DNA of 53,205 bases, taken from Planctomycetaceae bacterium (GTDB lineage Bacteria; Planctomycetota; Planctomycetia; Planctomycetales; Planctomycetaceae). A program made the position numbers and the translations under genes. Below the pieces are notes generated by a model. The model did no database searches. It saw only the letters and a list, made by a program, of their open reading frames with translations, and had not been told where the DNA came from. The stretch covers positions 1 through 53,205 of the forward strand of contig OMIV01000093.1 in NCBI GenBank assembly GCA_900299185.1, given 5' to 3'. How positions within the stretch are numbered: the first letter of the stretch is position 1; each line of letters starts with the position of its first letter. Shown piece after piece: positions 45,279-53,205 of the stretch.

Positions 45279-47618
45279 ATGCGATTCAATTGGCTCAGCA
45301 AACTGCGACGTCAGATTCTTGCTCTTGGTCTCGTCGGTTATTCGGCCATCAGCCTTTCGCCAATCGCTCATAGTGCTGAACCAACTCCCGGACCTACCCG
45401 GCAACTCCAAGAGTTCGGAGAGATCACTTCGAAGCAGTTAGTGGAGACTTACCAAAAAGCCGTCAGCGAGATGCGCAAGACCGGTGGTGTGTTGATCGTC
45501 CCGGCCAATGAATGGAAGCAGTTGCAGGGCAAGCAAGTACCACTGCAAGGACTGAGCCGCACTCCCGCCCCTCCCGCAGAGACGAAGCGTTGGACCGACG
45601 AAATGGGAGTGACCGTGCTCACTCACAACGGCAAGAGTGCAGTGCTGCAAGTCCCGCCGTTGTCGGGCATGCGCATCGAGCGCGAGATCCGCTTAGCCGA
45701 TGGCGACAGCTTGCCGCATTGGGGCACTCATCCCGCAATCACCATCGACAGCAACATCGTCGCCGGTTCGACGAGCTATCTGGATTGGTTGCAACTCCCC
45801 GTCGAGAAAGGGCTCGATCGCAAGTTCTATCTGCCGACTGTGCGCGGCATTCATCCCGGACAGTTTCTGAATCTGCACGGTGGCCCTGGTTATGGAGGCG
45901 GAGTGACTCGCGGAGTGGTGAAGTCCGTGGGCTATGACCCCGAAAAGAAGCTGCATTACTTCGTGGCCGATACCGACCTCAATCACGTGGCCGGAGCGAT
46001 CCTGCACAACAAGAGCAACACCGGGCTCTTGCACATGCTGCAGACCAGCAACAACGACAACCAAACCTACGACGTGAAGGTGATCCGCAATCAGTACGCT
46101 CACGGCGACACCTACATCTATTACTGTGACTTCAATTACATGACCAACGTCCATTCGGCGGCGGGTGACGAGAACGGCAACTGCTACGCCGCATTCATTC
46201 GTTCGAAGGAAGACACCTTCAAGAGCACCGTCGAGTCCGTGGATTGGACGACAAACCAGCTCAAGTTCTCGAACTCGGCCAACAACGTGCAGACGCTGGG
46301 CGACTCGCGTCCCATCATCAATCGCAATCCCAAGAAGGCGATCACCGCTGGCAAAGTCATGATCGTTACGGGACGTGGCGAATTCGATATGCCCAATCCC
46401 AAGATGAGTATCTTCGAAGGCGTGGACTACTCGACGAGCCTGATCAAGAGCCCCATCAGCAACACGACCGAGCGGAAATTCGGCGGCTTGATTCGAGGCG
46501 ACAAAGACGCGCCTTGGACCGAAGAAGTTGTCGGTCGGTATTTCGCGGTGAGCGATCCGTCCGAGAAGACACCCAAAGGCACGCATCGCTGGTATCTCAT
46601 CACGAAGTTCCAAGCGAATGCCGATGGCACCAAAGACATCGAGATCCAACGCTTCTGGTGGGGAGCCAAGAGCGCCGGTGGCCCGACACTCTACCGTAAC
46701 GAGAATTACACGTGGGATGGCCACATCAAACCGCTCGACTATGTCATCGCTCCGGGCGCTTATGTGAATGACGTCTCGCGAGCGATTCCCGGTGGCGATC
46801 GAGGCGGCCAAAAGACGCTGGGCGTTGCCCCTCACTCGGCGATGAATTCAGCCTTCGACTTCGAGAAGAGTGATCCCATCGAACAAGCCATCGGCCCGGA
46901 TCCGTTTAAGCCACAAGTCTTCCGCGCCTGGATGTGGGAAGACGTGCCGGGACAGTTCCCGTCGGCCGTGTTGGACGCTGCCAACAACGGAGCGGTCTCG
47001 CGGTACTCAGTGGTGACCGTTGCCGGTGGACCAGCCAACTTGGACGACCTCGCCAAGCGTCACGAACCCAAGCCTGCTTGGGACAATGTCCTCGTTGTGA
47101 ATTCGGCAGCCACAGTTGGTTTGAACTTCAAAGCCGACTTCGCCCGAGCCGCCATTCTCTTCCAACAACCGCATCACGAGCAGGCCATTCAATGGCATTA
47201 CGGCCAAGCTCCAGTCGAGAAAGACGATGGCGCCAAGACCGGCATCACCAAGGCCGTATCGACTCCGGCTAAGCCCGTCGAAGTTGCTTCGTTGAAAGTT
47301 CGACGCGACTCCGGCGAGTTCGAATTCACCGGCAAAGGTCTGCAAGCCGGCGGTGCAGTCTCGGGAGTGACGGGTCTCTCGGGTGACTCCAAGCCGGCCA
47401 AGAACCTGCGTGGCAAGAACGTGTCCGTTGAAGCCAACGCCACGACCTTCCAAGTGACATTCCCAACTCCCGAAGCCGATGCCGACTACGCGGTCTTCAT
47501 CGAGCAATCATGGCTCAGCAACCGAGCCATCTCCGACAAAACTCCCGAAGGCTTCACCGTCACCTTTGAAAAGCCCGCCCCAGCCAAAGCCAAGATCGAT
47601 TGGATGCTGGTGCGGTAG
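45279..47618 (+). CDS. Large exported protein of unknown function
   Basis: 779 residues with a signal peptide (about 1-33, ending LSPIAHSAEP). The middle part is rich in aromatic/Gly/Asn strands (LNLHGGPGYGGGVTRGVV, DTYIYYCDFNYMTNVHSAAGDENGNCY, RFWWGAKSAGGPTLYRNENYTWDGH), suggesting a beta-helix or beta-sandwich, and contains FFxxW-type motifs. The C-terminal ~100 residues (from about 680: VSVEANATTFQVTFPTPEADADYAVFIEQSWLSN read in pieces) resemble an H-type lectin or tail-fibre-like beta domain that ends in IDWMLVR. I recognise no enzyme family. Start ATG 45279 preferred over the longer frame because it restores the signal peptide. Confidence 0.7.
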   Translation: MRFNWLSKLRRQILALGLVGYSAISLSPIAHSAEPTPGPTRQLQEFGEITSKQLVETYQKAVSEMRKTGGVLIVPANEWKQLQGKQVPLQGLSRTPAPPAETKRWTDEMGVTVLTHNGKSAVLQVPPLSGMRIEREIRLADGDSLPHWGTHPAITIDSNIVAGSTSYLDWLQLPVEKGLDRKFYLPTVRGIHPGQFLNLHGGPGYGGGVTRGVVKSVGYDPEKKLHYFVADTDLNHVAGAILHNKSNTGLLHMLQTSNNDNQTYDVKVIRNQYAHGDTYIYYCDFNYMTNVHSAAGDENGNCYAAFIRSKEDTFKSTVESVDWTTNQLKFSNSANNVQTLGDSRPIINRNPKKAITAGKVMIVTGRGEFDMPNPKMSIFEGVDYSTSLIKSPISNTTERKFGGLIRGDKDAPWTEEVVGRYFAVSDPSEKTPKGTHRWYLITKFQANADGTKDIEIQRFWWGAKSAGGPTLYRNENYTWDGHIKPLDYVIAPGAYVNDVSRAIPGGDRGGQKTLGVAPHSAMNSAFDFEKSDPIEQAIGPDPFKPQVFRAWMWEDVPGQFPSAVLDAANNGAVSRYSVVTVAGGPANLDDLAKRHEPKPAWDNVLVVNSAATVGLNFKADFARAAILFQQPHHEQAIQWHYGQAPVEKDDGAKTGITKAVSTPAKPVEVASLKVRRDSGEFEFTGKGLQAGGAVSGVTGLSGDSKPAKNLRGKNVSVEANATTFQVTFPTPEADADYAVFIEQSWLSNRAISDKTPEGFTVTFEKPAPAKAKIDWMLVR

Positions 47619-47717
47619 TTGTGGAAGCTTCTGGCTCAAAAACAAATCGAGTCGAAGCTTTTTCAATGTGCGTTCGCGACGACAACCCCTATCTCCCTCA
47701 ACTGTAGAAGTTCCTCC

Positions 47718-48482
47718 ATGCGTCTTTGCCGCCTTCAATTCGTTGCCATCGTGGCGTTAGGTCTAAGCAGTCTGCTGAGCGTCAGTGGTTCGACAGCGCA
47801 TGCTCAAGAGAAGAATGACTCGGGAACGCAGCCGGCTCAGTCGGTTAAAGAGTTGCGAGTCGGTCAGCAGCGAGTGGGCAAGGTTCTGTTCTTGGGCAAC
47901 AGCATCACGTTGCATTCACCAGCTCCGCAGATTGGCTGGACCGGGAATTGGGGCATGGCCGCGTCGGCTCAAGATAAGGACTACGTCCATCTGCTGGTTG
48001 AGCGCATCACCAAGGCAGCGGGCGGCTCGCCTCAAGTGAAGATCAAGAACATCGCAACGTTCGAGCGACAACTGACGGATTTCAAACTTCGCGAGTCACT
48101 GAAGGAAGAACTCGATTTCCAAGCGGACCTTGTCATCGTCGCGATTGGAGAGAACGCATCCGGACTTCAGACGGATGAAGCGAAGGCTCGCTTTCGCACG
48201 GCGTTCGAAAGTCTCTTGGCCGAGCTAAAGCGAAACGGCCAACCAACGCTGATCGTGCGGAGCCAGTTTTGGGCCGACGCCGAGAAAGACCGCTTGATGC
48301 GCGAGACCTGTAAAGCGGCAGAGGGCGTGTTCGTCGACATCAGCAAGATCGGAGCCGATAAGTCGAACTATGCGCGGGCCGAGCGTCAGATCGACCATGC
48401 GGGAGTGGCCGGGCATCCTGGCGACAAGGGCATGCGAGAACTTGCGGAAGCTCTGTGGCTGGCGATTGCTGCGACGCGCTGA
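47718..48482 (+). CDS. Exported SGNH-hydrolase-like protein
   Basis: 254 residues with signal peptide (MRLCRLQFVAIVALGLSSLLSVSGSTAHAQ). Catalytic blocks are LFLGNSIT (Ser62), AIGENA for the oxyanion block and AGHPGDKGM for the Asp/His block near 235. Such enzymes deacetylate or hydrolyse esters in polysaccharides and lipids. ATG 47718 preferred over the frame start at 47619. It is followed 21 bp later by the cytochrome-domain gene and likely co-transcribed. Confidence 0.85.
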   Translation: MRLCRLQFVAIVALGLSSLLSVSGSTAHAQEKNDSGTQPAQSVKELRVGQQRVGKVLFLGNSITLHSPAPQIGWTGNWGMAASAQDKDYVHLLVERITKAAGGSPQVKIKNIATFERQLTDFKLRESLKEELDFQADLVIVAIGENASGLQTDEAKARFRTAFESLLAELKRNGQPTLIVRSQFWADAEKDRLMRETCKAAEGVFVDISKIGADKSNYARAERQIDHAGVAGHPGDKGMRELAEALWLAIAATR

Positions 48483-48503
48483 TTGAGATGGGACGAACGA
48501 GTT

Positions 48504-50837
48504 ATGACCAAGCTTCTGTTGCTTCTGATGTTGCTGCTGTCGTCGCGTCTGGCCGCTGTCGCTGCCGAGAACGACGACGCTCGCGCCGCTCATTTTCGCC
48601 AGAAGATCGAGCCCGTCTTGAAGACAGAGTGCTTCCTCTGTCACTCCTCAAAGTCGGATGAAGTCAAAGGTGACCTGCGACTCGATTCCAAGTCGGGCGT
48701 CATGAAGGGTGGCGAAAGCGGTGCCGCGATTGTGCCCGGTAAGGCTCGCGACAGTCTGCTGATTCAGGCGTTGAAACACGCCGACGGCATGGCGATGCCG
48801 CCGAAGAAGAAGCTCTCGGACCAAACCATTGCCGACTTCGAAAAGTGGATCGACGACGGTGCGTTCGATCCTCGAATCGGTGCCGCTCCCACGTTTGCCG
48901 ATGAGGTGCAGGCCGCTCGTCAACATTGGTCGTTTCAACCGATCAAGAAGCCAACACTCCCCAATGTCACTGACACGAACTGGGGACGCTCGCCAGTCGA
49001 TACGTTCGTGTTGGCCAAGCTCGAAGCACGAGGTTGGCGTCCGGCTCAGGCTGCTCAGCGAGCAGACCTGATACGCCGAGTGACCTTCGACCTCATCGGC
49101 CTGCCGCCCACGCCGGAAGAGGTCGACGAGTTTGTTCGCGACGGTGCCTCGGATGCTTACGAGCGGTTGGTGGATCGGTTGCTAGCCAGTCGACATTACG
49201 GAGAGAAGTGGGCGACGCATTGGTTGGATGTGGTTCGCTTCGCCGAGTCTGAAGGCTACGAGTACGACCGGCACATTCCCGATGCATGGCGGTTCCGCGA
49301 CTACGTCATCGACTCCTTCAATCGCGATAAGCCGTTCGATCAATTCATCACCGAACAACTGGCGGGCGACGAGTCCCTTTCGAATGCCAGTAACCCTCTG
49401 CAGCAATCATCTGACCGCGAGTTGCTCAGCGCTGCAATCTTCCATCGTCTGGGACCAGTGCGTCGCAACGCAGGCAACCCCGACATTGCGTTGAGTCGCA
49501 ACGAAGTGCTTACCGAGCGAACTGACATTGTTGGTTCGGCGTTGCTCGGACTGACAGTCGGATGTGCTCGCTGCCACAACCACAAACTGGAACCAATCTC
49601 ACAGCAAGATTACTACCGACTGCAGGCCTACTTCGCGTCGACTCACGAGCACAATCTGTCGCTCGCCACACAGACGGAGCAGCAAGCCTGGGAGTCAGAA
49701 ACAGCGAAGATCAAAGGCCAAATCGCTGAACTTCAAAAGCAGGCCAAGGGACTTACGGGACCAGCCAAAGACAAGCTCGATGCGAAGATCGAGGAGCTGG
49801 AAGATCAATTACCCGCGCCGCTCGCCACAATTCCGACCATTCGAAACGACGACGGCAAACGCACTGCGATGCATGTCTTGAAACGCGGTGTGTGGGAGCA
49901 GAAAGGTGAGGCCGTTGGACCGCGACCATTGAGCGTGCTGGTGCCAAACGAACTGGCGGAACTCTCGCCCGATGTCAGCCGTCCGCGCACCTTGCTCGCT
50001 CGTTGGTTGGCATCGCCCGACCATCCACTGACGGCCAGAGTCATCGTTAATCGCATCTGGCAACAACACTTCGGCACGGGGCTCGTCAAATCCGTCAATG
50101 ACTTCGGAACCAACGGCGAGCGGCCTAGTCATCCCGAACTGCTGGATTGGCTGGCGATGACGCTGATCGATCAGGGTTGGCGACTGAAGCCACTGCATCG
50201 CCTGCTCGTTCTGAGCAACGCCTATCAGATGAGTTCCGCAATCGAACATGCTCCGCCACAAGCCGCGATCGAAGACCCGGAGAATCGGTTGCTCTCACAC
50301 TTCTCGCGACGGCGTTTGAGTGCCGAGGAAGTTCGCGATTCGATGTTGGCTGTGTCGGGACGGATCAATCTGAAGTCGGGTGGTCCGAGCGTCATCGTGC
50401 CGGTTGATCCCGAACTGGTCGACTTGCTCTACAAGCCAGCGCAATGGTCCGTGACGAAGGACCCGCGCGAACACGATCGTCGCTCGGTCTACCTGATCGC
50501 GAAGCGCAACCTGCGACTGCCTTTCTTTGAGAGCCTCGATGCTCCGGCGCTGCTATCAAGTTGTGGTCGGCGCGAATCGAGCACTCATCCGCCGCAAGCA
50601 CTCGAGCTGCTCAATGGAAGTCTCTCCAATGAACTCGCAACCGCTTTCGCCGCGCGACTCGCACGCGAAACGAGTGGCAATCGTGAGCAATTCGTCGAGC
50701 GAGCTTTCCGACTGGCATGTGGTCGAGCCCCGACGCCGATTGAACGTGCGCGGTCGATCGAGTTTTTGCGCGAGCAACCTGAGTCGGAGTTTTGTCTGTC
50801 GCTCTTCAATCTCAACTCGTTCCTCTACGTGCCGTGA
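48504..50837 (+). CDS. Exported PSD1-type cytochrome/DUF1549/DUF1553 protein
   Basis: 777 residues with signal peptide. An N-terminal planctomycete cytochrome-c-like domain has CFLCH (43-47) and GVMKGGESGAAIVPGKARDS, MAMPPKKKLSD, the PSCyt1 layout. Then DUF1549 (VTFDLIGLPPTPEEVDEF, GCARCHNHKLEPISQQDYYRLQAYF), a coiled coil at about 395-440 (AELQKQAKGLTGPAKDKLDAKIEELEDQL in pieces) and DUF1553 (ARWLASPDHPLTARVIVNRIWQQHFGTGLVKSVNDFG, HPELLDWLAM, LHRLLVLSNAYQMSS). Heme binding at CxxCH is plausible. ATG 48504 chosen; TTG 48483 is the alternative. No DUF1501 gene follows. Confidence 0.92.
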   Translation: MTKLLLLLMLLLSSRLAAVAAENDDARAAHFRQKIEPVLKTECFLCHSSKSDEVKGDLRLDSKSGVMKGGESGAAIVPGKARDSLLIQALKHADGMAMPPKKKLSDQTIADFEKWIDDGAFDPRIGAAPTFADEVQAARQHWSFQPIKKPTLPNVTDTNWGRSPVDTFVLAKLEARGWRPAQAAQRADLIRRVTFDLIGLPPTPEEVDEFVRDGASDAYERLVDRLLASRHYGEKWATHWLDVVRFAESEGYEYDRHIPDAWRFRDYVIDSFNRDKPFDQFITEQLAGDESLSNASNPLQQSSDRELLSAAIFHRLGPVRRNAGNPDIALSRNEVLTERTDIVGSALLGLTVGCARCHNHKLEPISQQDYYRLQAYFASTHEHNLSLATQTEQQAWESETAKIKGQIAELQKQAKGLTGPAKDKLDAKIEELEDQLPAPLATIPTIRNDDGKRTAMHVLKRGVWEQKGEAVGPRPLSVLVPNELAELSPDVSRPRTLLARWLASPDHPLTARVIVNRIWQQHFGTGLVKSVNDFGTNGERPSHPELLDWLAMTLIDQGWRLKPLHRLLVLSNAYQMSSAIEHAPPQAAIEDPENRLLSHFSRRRLSAEEVRDSMLAVSGRINLKSGGPSVIVPVDPELVDLLYKPAQWSVTKDPREHDRRSVYLIAKRNLRLPFFESLDAPALLSSCGRRESSTHPPQALELLNGSLSNELATAFAARLARETSGNREQFVERAFRLACGRAPTPIERARSIEFLREQPESEFCLSLFNLNSFLYVP

Positions 50838-50864
50838 GAAGCTCCGATCGTCGTCGTCTTTGTC

Positions 50865-50931
50865 GGCGTTCTCCGTTGCTCGGCGGTAAAGCAGCGCCCT
50901 GAACCGCAGAGAAACGAAGCACGCGGAGAAG
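50865..50931. repeat. Imperfect inverted repeat upstream of argC
   Basis: TCTCCGTTGCTCGGCGGT (about 50870-50887) faces ACCGCAGAGAAACGAAGCACGCGGAGA (about 50902-50928) as a degenerate inverted repeat. The latter resembles the widespread cgcagaga...cgcggagaag intergenic motif. Copy number unknown. Confidence 0.35.
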
Positions 50932-51056
50932 ACATCAATCAGCACTCAAGGAGCCACGGTCACAGCTTGCGACCGGTCGCGATTCGCTGCGAGGTCTTCT
51001 AAAACCCGCCCTCGGTTTGTCCTTCTCTTTGAACTTCTTCTGCACGAGACCAAGTC

Positions 51057-52073
51057 ATGATTCGCGTCGCCATTCTGGGAGCCACTGGCTACACCGCCCT
51101 CGAAGCTATCCGCATCCTGTTGCGGAACCCGGAGGTGCAAATCACCGTCGCCACCACGCGGCAAGAAGGCAATCCTCAGATCTCGACCATTCATCCGTCG
51201 CTCACCGGTCGCTTGAACTTGCAGTGCTCGGACCTCAGTCCGACGCAGATCGCGCAGCAAGCCGACTTTGCATTCTGTTGCTTGCCTCACGGAGCCAGCA
51301 CGTCGGTGATTCCTCAGCTTCTGGCGGCGGGCCTGCGAGTCGTCGATCTCAGCGCGGACTACCGGCTGAACGATCCCGCCGTTTATCAGAAATGGTACGG
51401 ACTAGAGCACAGCGATCCGGCTCGCCTGGGCAAGACGGTTTATGGTCTGCCCGAGATCTACGGAGATCGCATCGCCGGACAGCAGTTGATTGCGAACCCC
51501 GGCTGCTACACGAGTACCTCGATCCTGGCACTCGCACCGTTACTGAAGCACGGCTTGGTCGAGCCTACGGGCATCATCATCGACGCCAAGAGCGGCACGT
51601 CGGGAGCAGGCCGAGCGGCCAAACAGAACTTTCTGTATTGCGAAGTGAACGAGAGCCTTTTGGCCTACGGTGTCGGCAAGCACCGGCATCAGCCCGAGAT
51701 CGAGCAAGTGCTGTCTGATGTCAGCGGCCAGTCGGTCGATGTCGTATTTACTCCACACCTCATTCCGATGGATCGCGGCATCTTGGCCACGATCTACGCT
51801 CGCCCCACCGGCAATCAAACGGATGCCGAACTCCTCGGAGTGATGCGCGAGTTCTATGCCGGCAAGCCGTTCGTGCATGTCGTCGATCATCTGCCCGCAA
51901 CGAAGGACGTCAGCGGCACGAACTTCGTTCACATGACCGTGCGCCGAACGAAGGGCGTGCTGACAGTAATTGCGGTGCTCGACAACCTCATCAAGGGAGC
52001 GTCTGGCGTCGCCGTGCAAAACTTCAATCTGATGGCTGGCTTCCCGGAAACAACAGGACTGATTCCCGCCTAG
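51057..52073 (+). CDS. argC: N-acetyl-gamma-glutamyl-phosphate reductase
   Basis: Third enzyme of arginine synthesis, reducing N-acetyl-gamma-glutamyl phosphate with NADPH to the semialdehyde. It has 338 residues, standard length. It begins [21 protein letters not shown] with the GxxGxxG-type nucleotide loop; the catalytic Cys150 is in [11 protein letters not shown], and [21 protein letters not shown] is family typical. carB at 32963-36217 serves the same pathway but is remote, so arginine genes are scattered. ATG 51057 follows GAGACCAAGTC, only a weak ribosome site. Confidence 0.96.
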   Translation: MIRVAILGATGYTALEAIRILLRNPEVQITVATTRQEGNPQISTIHPSLTGRLNLQCSDLSPTQIAQQADFAFCCLPHGASTSVIPQLLAAGLRVVDLSADYRLNDPAVYQKWYGLEHSDPARLGKTVYGLPEIYGDRIAGQQLIANPGCYTSTSILALAPLLKHGLVEPTGIIIDAKSGTSGAGRAAKQNFLYCEVNESLLAYGVGKHRHQPEIEQVLSDVSGQSVDVVFTPHLIPMDRGILATIYARPTGNQTDAELLGVMREFYAGKPFVHVVDHLPATKDVSGTNFVHMTVRRTKGVLTVIAVLDNLIKGASGVAVQNFNLMAGFPETTGLIPA

Positions 52074-52240
52074 CAAGCAGGTGCCAATAAGCACCACCGT
52101 CATGCAAGTCTTGGCGTGCTCCAGCTCGACGGAGCCCTCCCACTCAGCGACGCGAACCTTGCATTGCCCAAGAACGTGACCGTCACAAGTTGCGTTCGCG
52201 GGCGCGGCTGCACTGCTCACCAACTCAATTGCCGCGCCAC

Positions 52241-53205
52241 TCAGTAATAGAAGCCACCGCGCAGGAACCCAGTTGTGCCGGGGTCGTAGTCGCCAACATG
52301 CGATTCGTATTCGAGCTTGCGACCGAGCGCTGCTCCCACTTCGAGATACCACACCGCACGTGTCTGCAAGTGCGACTCGATGCCGAACCCGACTCGCCAA
52401 TCTGAGTACGTGACATCGTCGTTCACGCCAGAGCTGCGATTGATGTTCCAGGTACGGCCAAAGAACGAGCCGGACACATACATCCAACGTTCGTGATCAC
52501 GACCGGGATTGACGCGCCACGCCACTTTGCCTTCGGGGTAGAGCAACTCCAGCCGCACGTCGTCGTTCGGAGTGATCACCACACCCGCGATCGGCAGCAC
52601 TTTGCGATTCGCCAAGTTGACGTAAGCAGCGCCCAGCGCGAGCTGCAGATCTTCGTTTAACTCGAAGGTCCCGAGTGCCAATCCCGAAACACGCACGGCA
52701 TCGGACAAGTGGCTTTGATCGAAGTCGGTGTAGAGACCCACGGTGCCCGCGACTCGCACTGCCACTCGATCCGACAACGATTGAGTCCAACCGCCTTCGA
52801 CCATGACGTCGAACAACTGACTCGGCAGGTCCGTCGTCAGAGGCCCGGATAGCTCGTGAAAACCAAACTGAGGTCGCACGGTCAGACCATCCACCAACTG
52901 AGGGAAGCTGACGGTGAAGTTGCCTTGAACGGTGGTGATCCCCAACAAGTCTCGACGTCCCGCCAAGGCCGCCGCGTGATAGCCCCAATGCTCGAGCACG
53001 ACATAGCCTCGACGCGACACGCACAGATCTTCCAAGGCTTGATCACGGCTCTCTTGTTGCAAGTTATCGAGCAAGTCCGGCGTCACTTCGCCGAAGTCAT
53101 GCAGCTCTGTCGTCTCGCGATTCAACGGCAGCGAGATCTCTTCAGGCAACGGCGGCAGAGGCACCGTGCCGTTGAGCGACAGCGTTGGATTGGGAGCAGT
53201 TGGCA
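52241..53205 (-). CDS. Outer-membrane-type beta-barrel protein, 5' end outside the window
   Basis: At least 321 codons of an open frame that runs past the right edge. The frame reads PTAPNPTLSLNGTV before the GTG at 53164, so the real start and signal peptide lie beyond the window. Alternating amphipathic strands (QFGFHELSGPLTTDL, VRVAGTVGLYTDFDQS, LALGAAYVNLANRKVLPIAG, WYLEVGAALGRKLEYE) and a C-terminal aromatic end GGFYY fit an outer-membrane beta-barrel, possibly of the DUF6268 type. The stop is at 52241-52243. Function unknown. Confidence 0.75.
   Translation of the reverse strand, partial: PTAPNPTLSLNGTVPLPPLPEEISLPLNRETTELHDFGEVTPDLLDNLQQESRDQALEDLCVSRRGYVVLEHWGYHAAALAGRRDLLGITTVQGNFTVSFPQLVDGLTVRPQFGFHELSGPLTTDLPSQLFDVMVEGGWTQSLSDRVAVRVAGTVGLYTDFDQSHLSDAVRVSGLALGTFELNEDLQLALGAAYVNLANRKVLPIAGVVITPNDDVRLELLYPEGKVAWRVNPGRDHERWMYVSGSFFGRTWNINRSSGVNDDVTYSDWRVGFGIESHLQTRAVWYLEVGAALGRKLEYESHVGDYDPGTTGFLRGGFYY

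Noticed and set aside
43586-46835. Long opposite-strand frames over the oxidoreductase and the 779-residue gene
   Set aside because: They mirror the codon structure of recognised genes and have no recognisable domain.

Overview
The window is about 53 kb of moderately GC-rich, single-chromosome-like bacterial DNA from a member of the Planctomycetota. The assignment rests on gene content: two exported cytochrome/DUF1549/DUF1553 proteins, a Tat-exported Gfo/Idh/MocA oxidoreductase, a DUF6807 (PmoA-like) protein, many secreted hydrolases, and isolated biosynthetic genes instead of amino-acid operons. The genus cannot be fixed from the sequence alone. The left edge is a true contig edge: bases 1-11 match the end of the Tn5/Nextera mosaic-end adapter, so the first gene (xylulokinase) is cut there. 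The right edge cuts an outer-membrane-type protein gene.

Layout. 1-9.1 kb: xylB (partial), an inositol-monophosphatase-family gene, a PAS-GAF-receiver protein on the minus strand, an exported alpha/beta hydrolase, an HpaI-type aldolase, an exported amidohydrolase and a LarA-like (DUF2088) protein. 9.2-13.8 kb: a membrane histidine kinase, the rplM-rpsI operon with a strong terminator, a stand-alone GH2-type jelly-roll protein and an exported aldose 1-epimerase. 13.9-18.8 kb, minus strand: an ispA-dxs isoprenoid operon, an exported FKBP peptidyl-prolyl isomerase and a DUF6807 protein. 19-22.2 kb, plus strand: hisG, a metallo-beta-lactamase-fold hydrolase and trpS, with a MITE-like element between hisG and the hydrolase. 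22.2-28.9 kb: a CBS-GGDEF cyclase, a small conserved-looking protein and a minus-strand run of exported or anchored proteins of unknown role, one with seven LTxxQ motifs.

28.9-33 kb is the accessory part. Three hairpins with an exact 55-bp period precede an AAA ATPase carrying a C-terminal PD-(D/E)XK-like (DUF234-type) domain. After it come two fossil copies of the same antitoxin-like gene, each ending in an ATGA overlap with a lost toxin gene, plus an ankyrin-repeat protein and a SUFU-domain protein, the two fold types typical of polymorphic-toxin immunity loci. Short palindromic repeats flank both fossils. This looks like an insertion and decay hotspot for conflict genes between chromosomal housekeeping genes.

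33-37.4 kb: carB, a tiny membrane protein and a two-gene HEPN module that may be an undescribed toxin-antitoxin pair. 37.7-41.3 kb: yceH-like DUF480, an MFS transporter with a large soluble insertion, and a two-TM channel/RCK protein with a non-canonical filter. 41.5-53.2 kb: the two DUF1549/DUF1553 proteins, the Gfo/Idh/MocA oxidoreductase, a large exported protein of unknown function, an SGNH hydrolase, argC and the cut outer-membrane-type protein.

No tRNA, rRNA, CRISPR array or complete insertion sequence was seen. The strongest candidates for something new are the 55-bp-period palindrome array with its ATPase, the HEPN two-gene module, and the decayed toxin-antitoxin/immunity cluster.
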